Source: Chloroflexota bacterium (GTDB taxonomy: Bacteria > Chloroflexota > Anaerolineae > Promineifilales > Promineifilaceae). Taken from it: 8,042 nucleotides of DNA. The stretch spans positions 1-8,042 of the forward strand of contig JAUVOB010000046.1 of NCBI GenBank assembly GCA_030599405.1. Direction: 5' to 3'. Below are positions 7,157-8,042 of the stretch, piece by piece. Positions within the stretch are counted from its first letter, which is position 1, and each line of letters opens with the position of its first letter. The position numbers and the translations under genes are program-made. The notes under the pieces are model-generated. The model did not search any database. It worked only from the letters and a program-made list of their open reading frames with translations, and was not told the DNA's origin.

Positions 7157-8042
7157 TCAGTATCCGCGTCCAAATACGGCGACCTGGTCGGTTTCACGCC
7201 CGGTGTAGATGCAGGTCCCTCTTCCTTCTGGGGTGTCTATCGGTAGGCACCGGATCGTCGCCTTTGTCTCCTCTTTTACCCGCATCTCGTCCTCGGTTGA
7301 ACCGTCCCACCAGACACGGGCAAATCCATCCTTGACGGCCTCCTTTAATTCACCGTAATCCTTTGGCTGGTACGTATGCCCCTTAAGATAGTCCTGCGCC
7401 TTTTCATACATGGCGTTGTGAATGTCTTCAAGTAATTGCTCGACTACGACAGACAAACCATCTTGGGGTACGAACTGTTTCCCTTCTCGACCGGGTATGT
7501 CGCGCCTGGCGAGGGCGACAGATCCCTTGGCGACGTCACGAGGGCCAATCTCGACCCGAATGGGGACGCCGCGCAACTCCCAGTCATTAAATTTGTATCC
7601 CGGCGTTAGGTGCTCCCTATCGTCAACCTTGACTCGAATGCCCTTCTCAGCAAGATGATGCCGAACCTGAGTGACCGACTCCATGACCACGGACTTCTCT
7701 TCATCATTCCTAAAGATCGGTACTATAACTGCTTGATAAGGCGCTAGACGCGGTGGCATGACCAGGCCCTGATCATCGCCATGAACCATAATAATCGCCC
7801 CGATGACCCGAGTGCTTAACCCCCAGGAAGTGGTCCAACAATATTGAAGCTCATTGTTCTGGTCAAGATATCGAATGTCAAACGCCTTGGCGAAATTCTG
7901 ACCGAGATTGTGCGAAGTTCCTGCCTGTAATCCGCGGCGGTCACCCATCATGGCTTCAATGGTAAAGGTTCGATCCGCACCTGCAAAACGTTCTGACTCC
8001 GATTTTTCTCCCGGTAGGACGGGAATGGCTGCATCATTGATG
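7157..8042 (-). CDS. proS: Prolyl-tRNA synthetase, archaeal/type-3 form, N-terminus outside window
   Basis: This enzyme charges tRNA-Pro with proline in the cytoplasm. The frame is open to the window edge. Before the Met at 7951 the sequence continues with PVLPGEKSESERFAGA and TFTIEAMM, which is normal ProRS, so the real start lies beyond 8042. About 294 C-terminal residues are visible of a usual 475-500. Motifs: LQAGTSHNLGQNFAKAF in the proline-binding site; class II motif 3 in TSWGLSTRVIGAIIMVHGDD; then the anticodon-binding domain (VIVPIF, HLTPGYKFNDWELRGVPIR, EIGPRD); and a C-terminal domain ending in the conserved free-carboxylate Tyr (VFGRGY). This C-terminal extension and the absence of an editing insertion in the visible part identify the archaeal/eukaryote-like type. 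The usual zinc cysteines of the C-terminal domain are mostly missing (see findings). It is the first minus-strand gene of the set that runs down to nuoN. Confidence 0.95.
   Translation of the reverse strand, partial: INDAAIPVLPGEKSESERFAGADRTFTIEAMMGDRRGLQAGTSHNLGQNFAKAFDIRYLDQNNELQYCWTTSWGLSTRVIGAIIMVHGDDQGLVMPPRLAPYQAVIVPIFRNDEEKSVVMESVTQVRHHLAEKGIRVKVDDREHLTPGYKFNDWELRGVPIRVEIGPRDVAKGSVALARRDIPGREGKQFVPQDGLSVVVEQLLEDIHNAMYEKAQDYLKGHTYQPKDYGELKEAVKDGFARVWWDGSTEDEMRVKEETKATIRCLPIDTPEGRGTCIYTGRETDQVAVFGRGY

Noticed and set aside
1..8042. Mobile element, CRISPR array, toxin-antitoxin or defence system
   Set aside because: I saw no spaced repeats, terminal inverted repeats, transposase or integrase motifs, or small paired genes on either strand.

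Overview
This 8,042-base window looks like ordinary bacterial chromosome, roughly half G+C, with tightly packed housekeeping and metabolic genes. I see no transposase, integrase, CRISPR array, tRNA, rRNA or phage gene. The mix of an archaeal/type-3 prolyl-tRNA synthetase, a 14-helix NuoN, a renalase-like flavoprotein and a CPxDCPDTC-type molybdopterin oxidoreductase would fit Chloroflexota (Dehalococcoidia/SAR202-like or a relative). That placement is inference from protein style only and is weak.

Layout. Positions 1-3000 carry three plus-strand genes: the 3' part of a FabF-type beta-ketoacyl-ACP synthase (cut by the window edge), a renalase-like FAD/NAD(P) oxidoreductase, and a DUF72 protein with its own good sigma70-type promoter. 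From 3097 to the right edge everything lies on the minus strand. In transcription order (right to left) these are proS (prolyl-tRNA synthetase, N-terminus off the window), a calcineurin-like metallophosphoesterase, a broken molybdopterin oxidoreductase, and nuoN (complex I subunit N). The two blocks converge at 3000/3097.

The genes do not form one obvious pathway: fatty acid synthesis, a flavin oxidase, a conserved unknown, respiration, a phosphodiesterase and translation. nuoN stands apart from any other nuo gene visible here.

The most notable object is the molybdopterin oxidoreductase at 4836-6159. It keeps its 4Fe-4S N-terminus, a middle section and its C-terminal domain. It has an out-of-frame internal deletion that I can place to within about 12 bases (5734-5745), and a second one-base frameshift at an A/T homopolymer (5094-5097). 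Both can be reconstructed by reading the neighbouring frames. I found no convincing undescribed system. The findings are mostly a decaying gene, a promoter, and some residue-level oddities.
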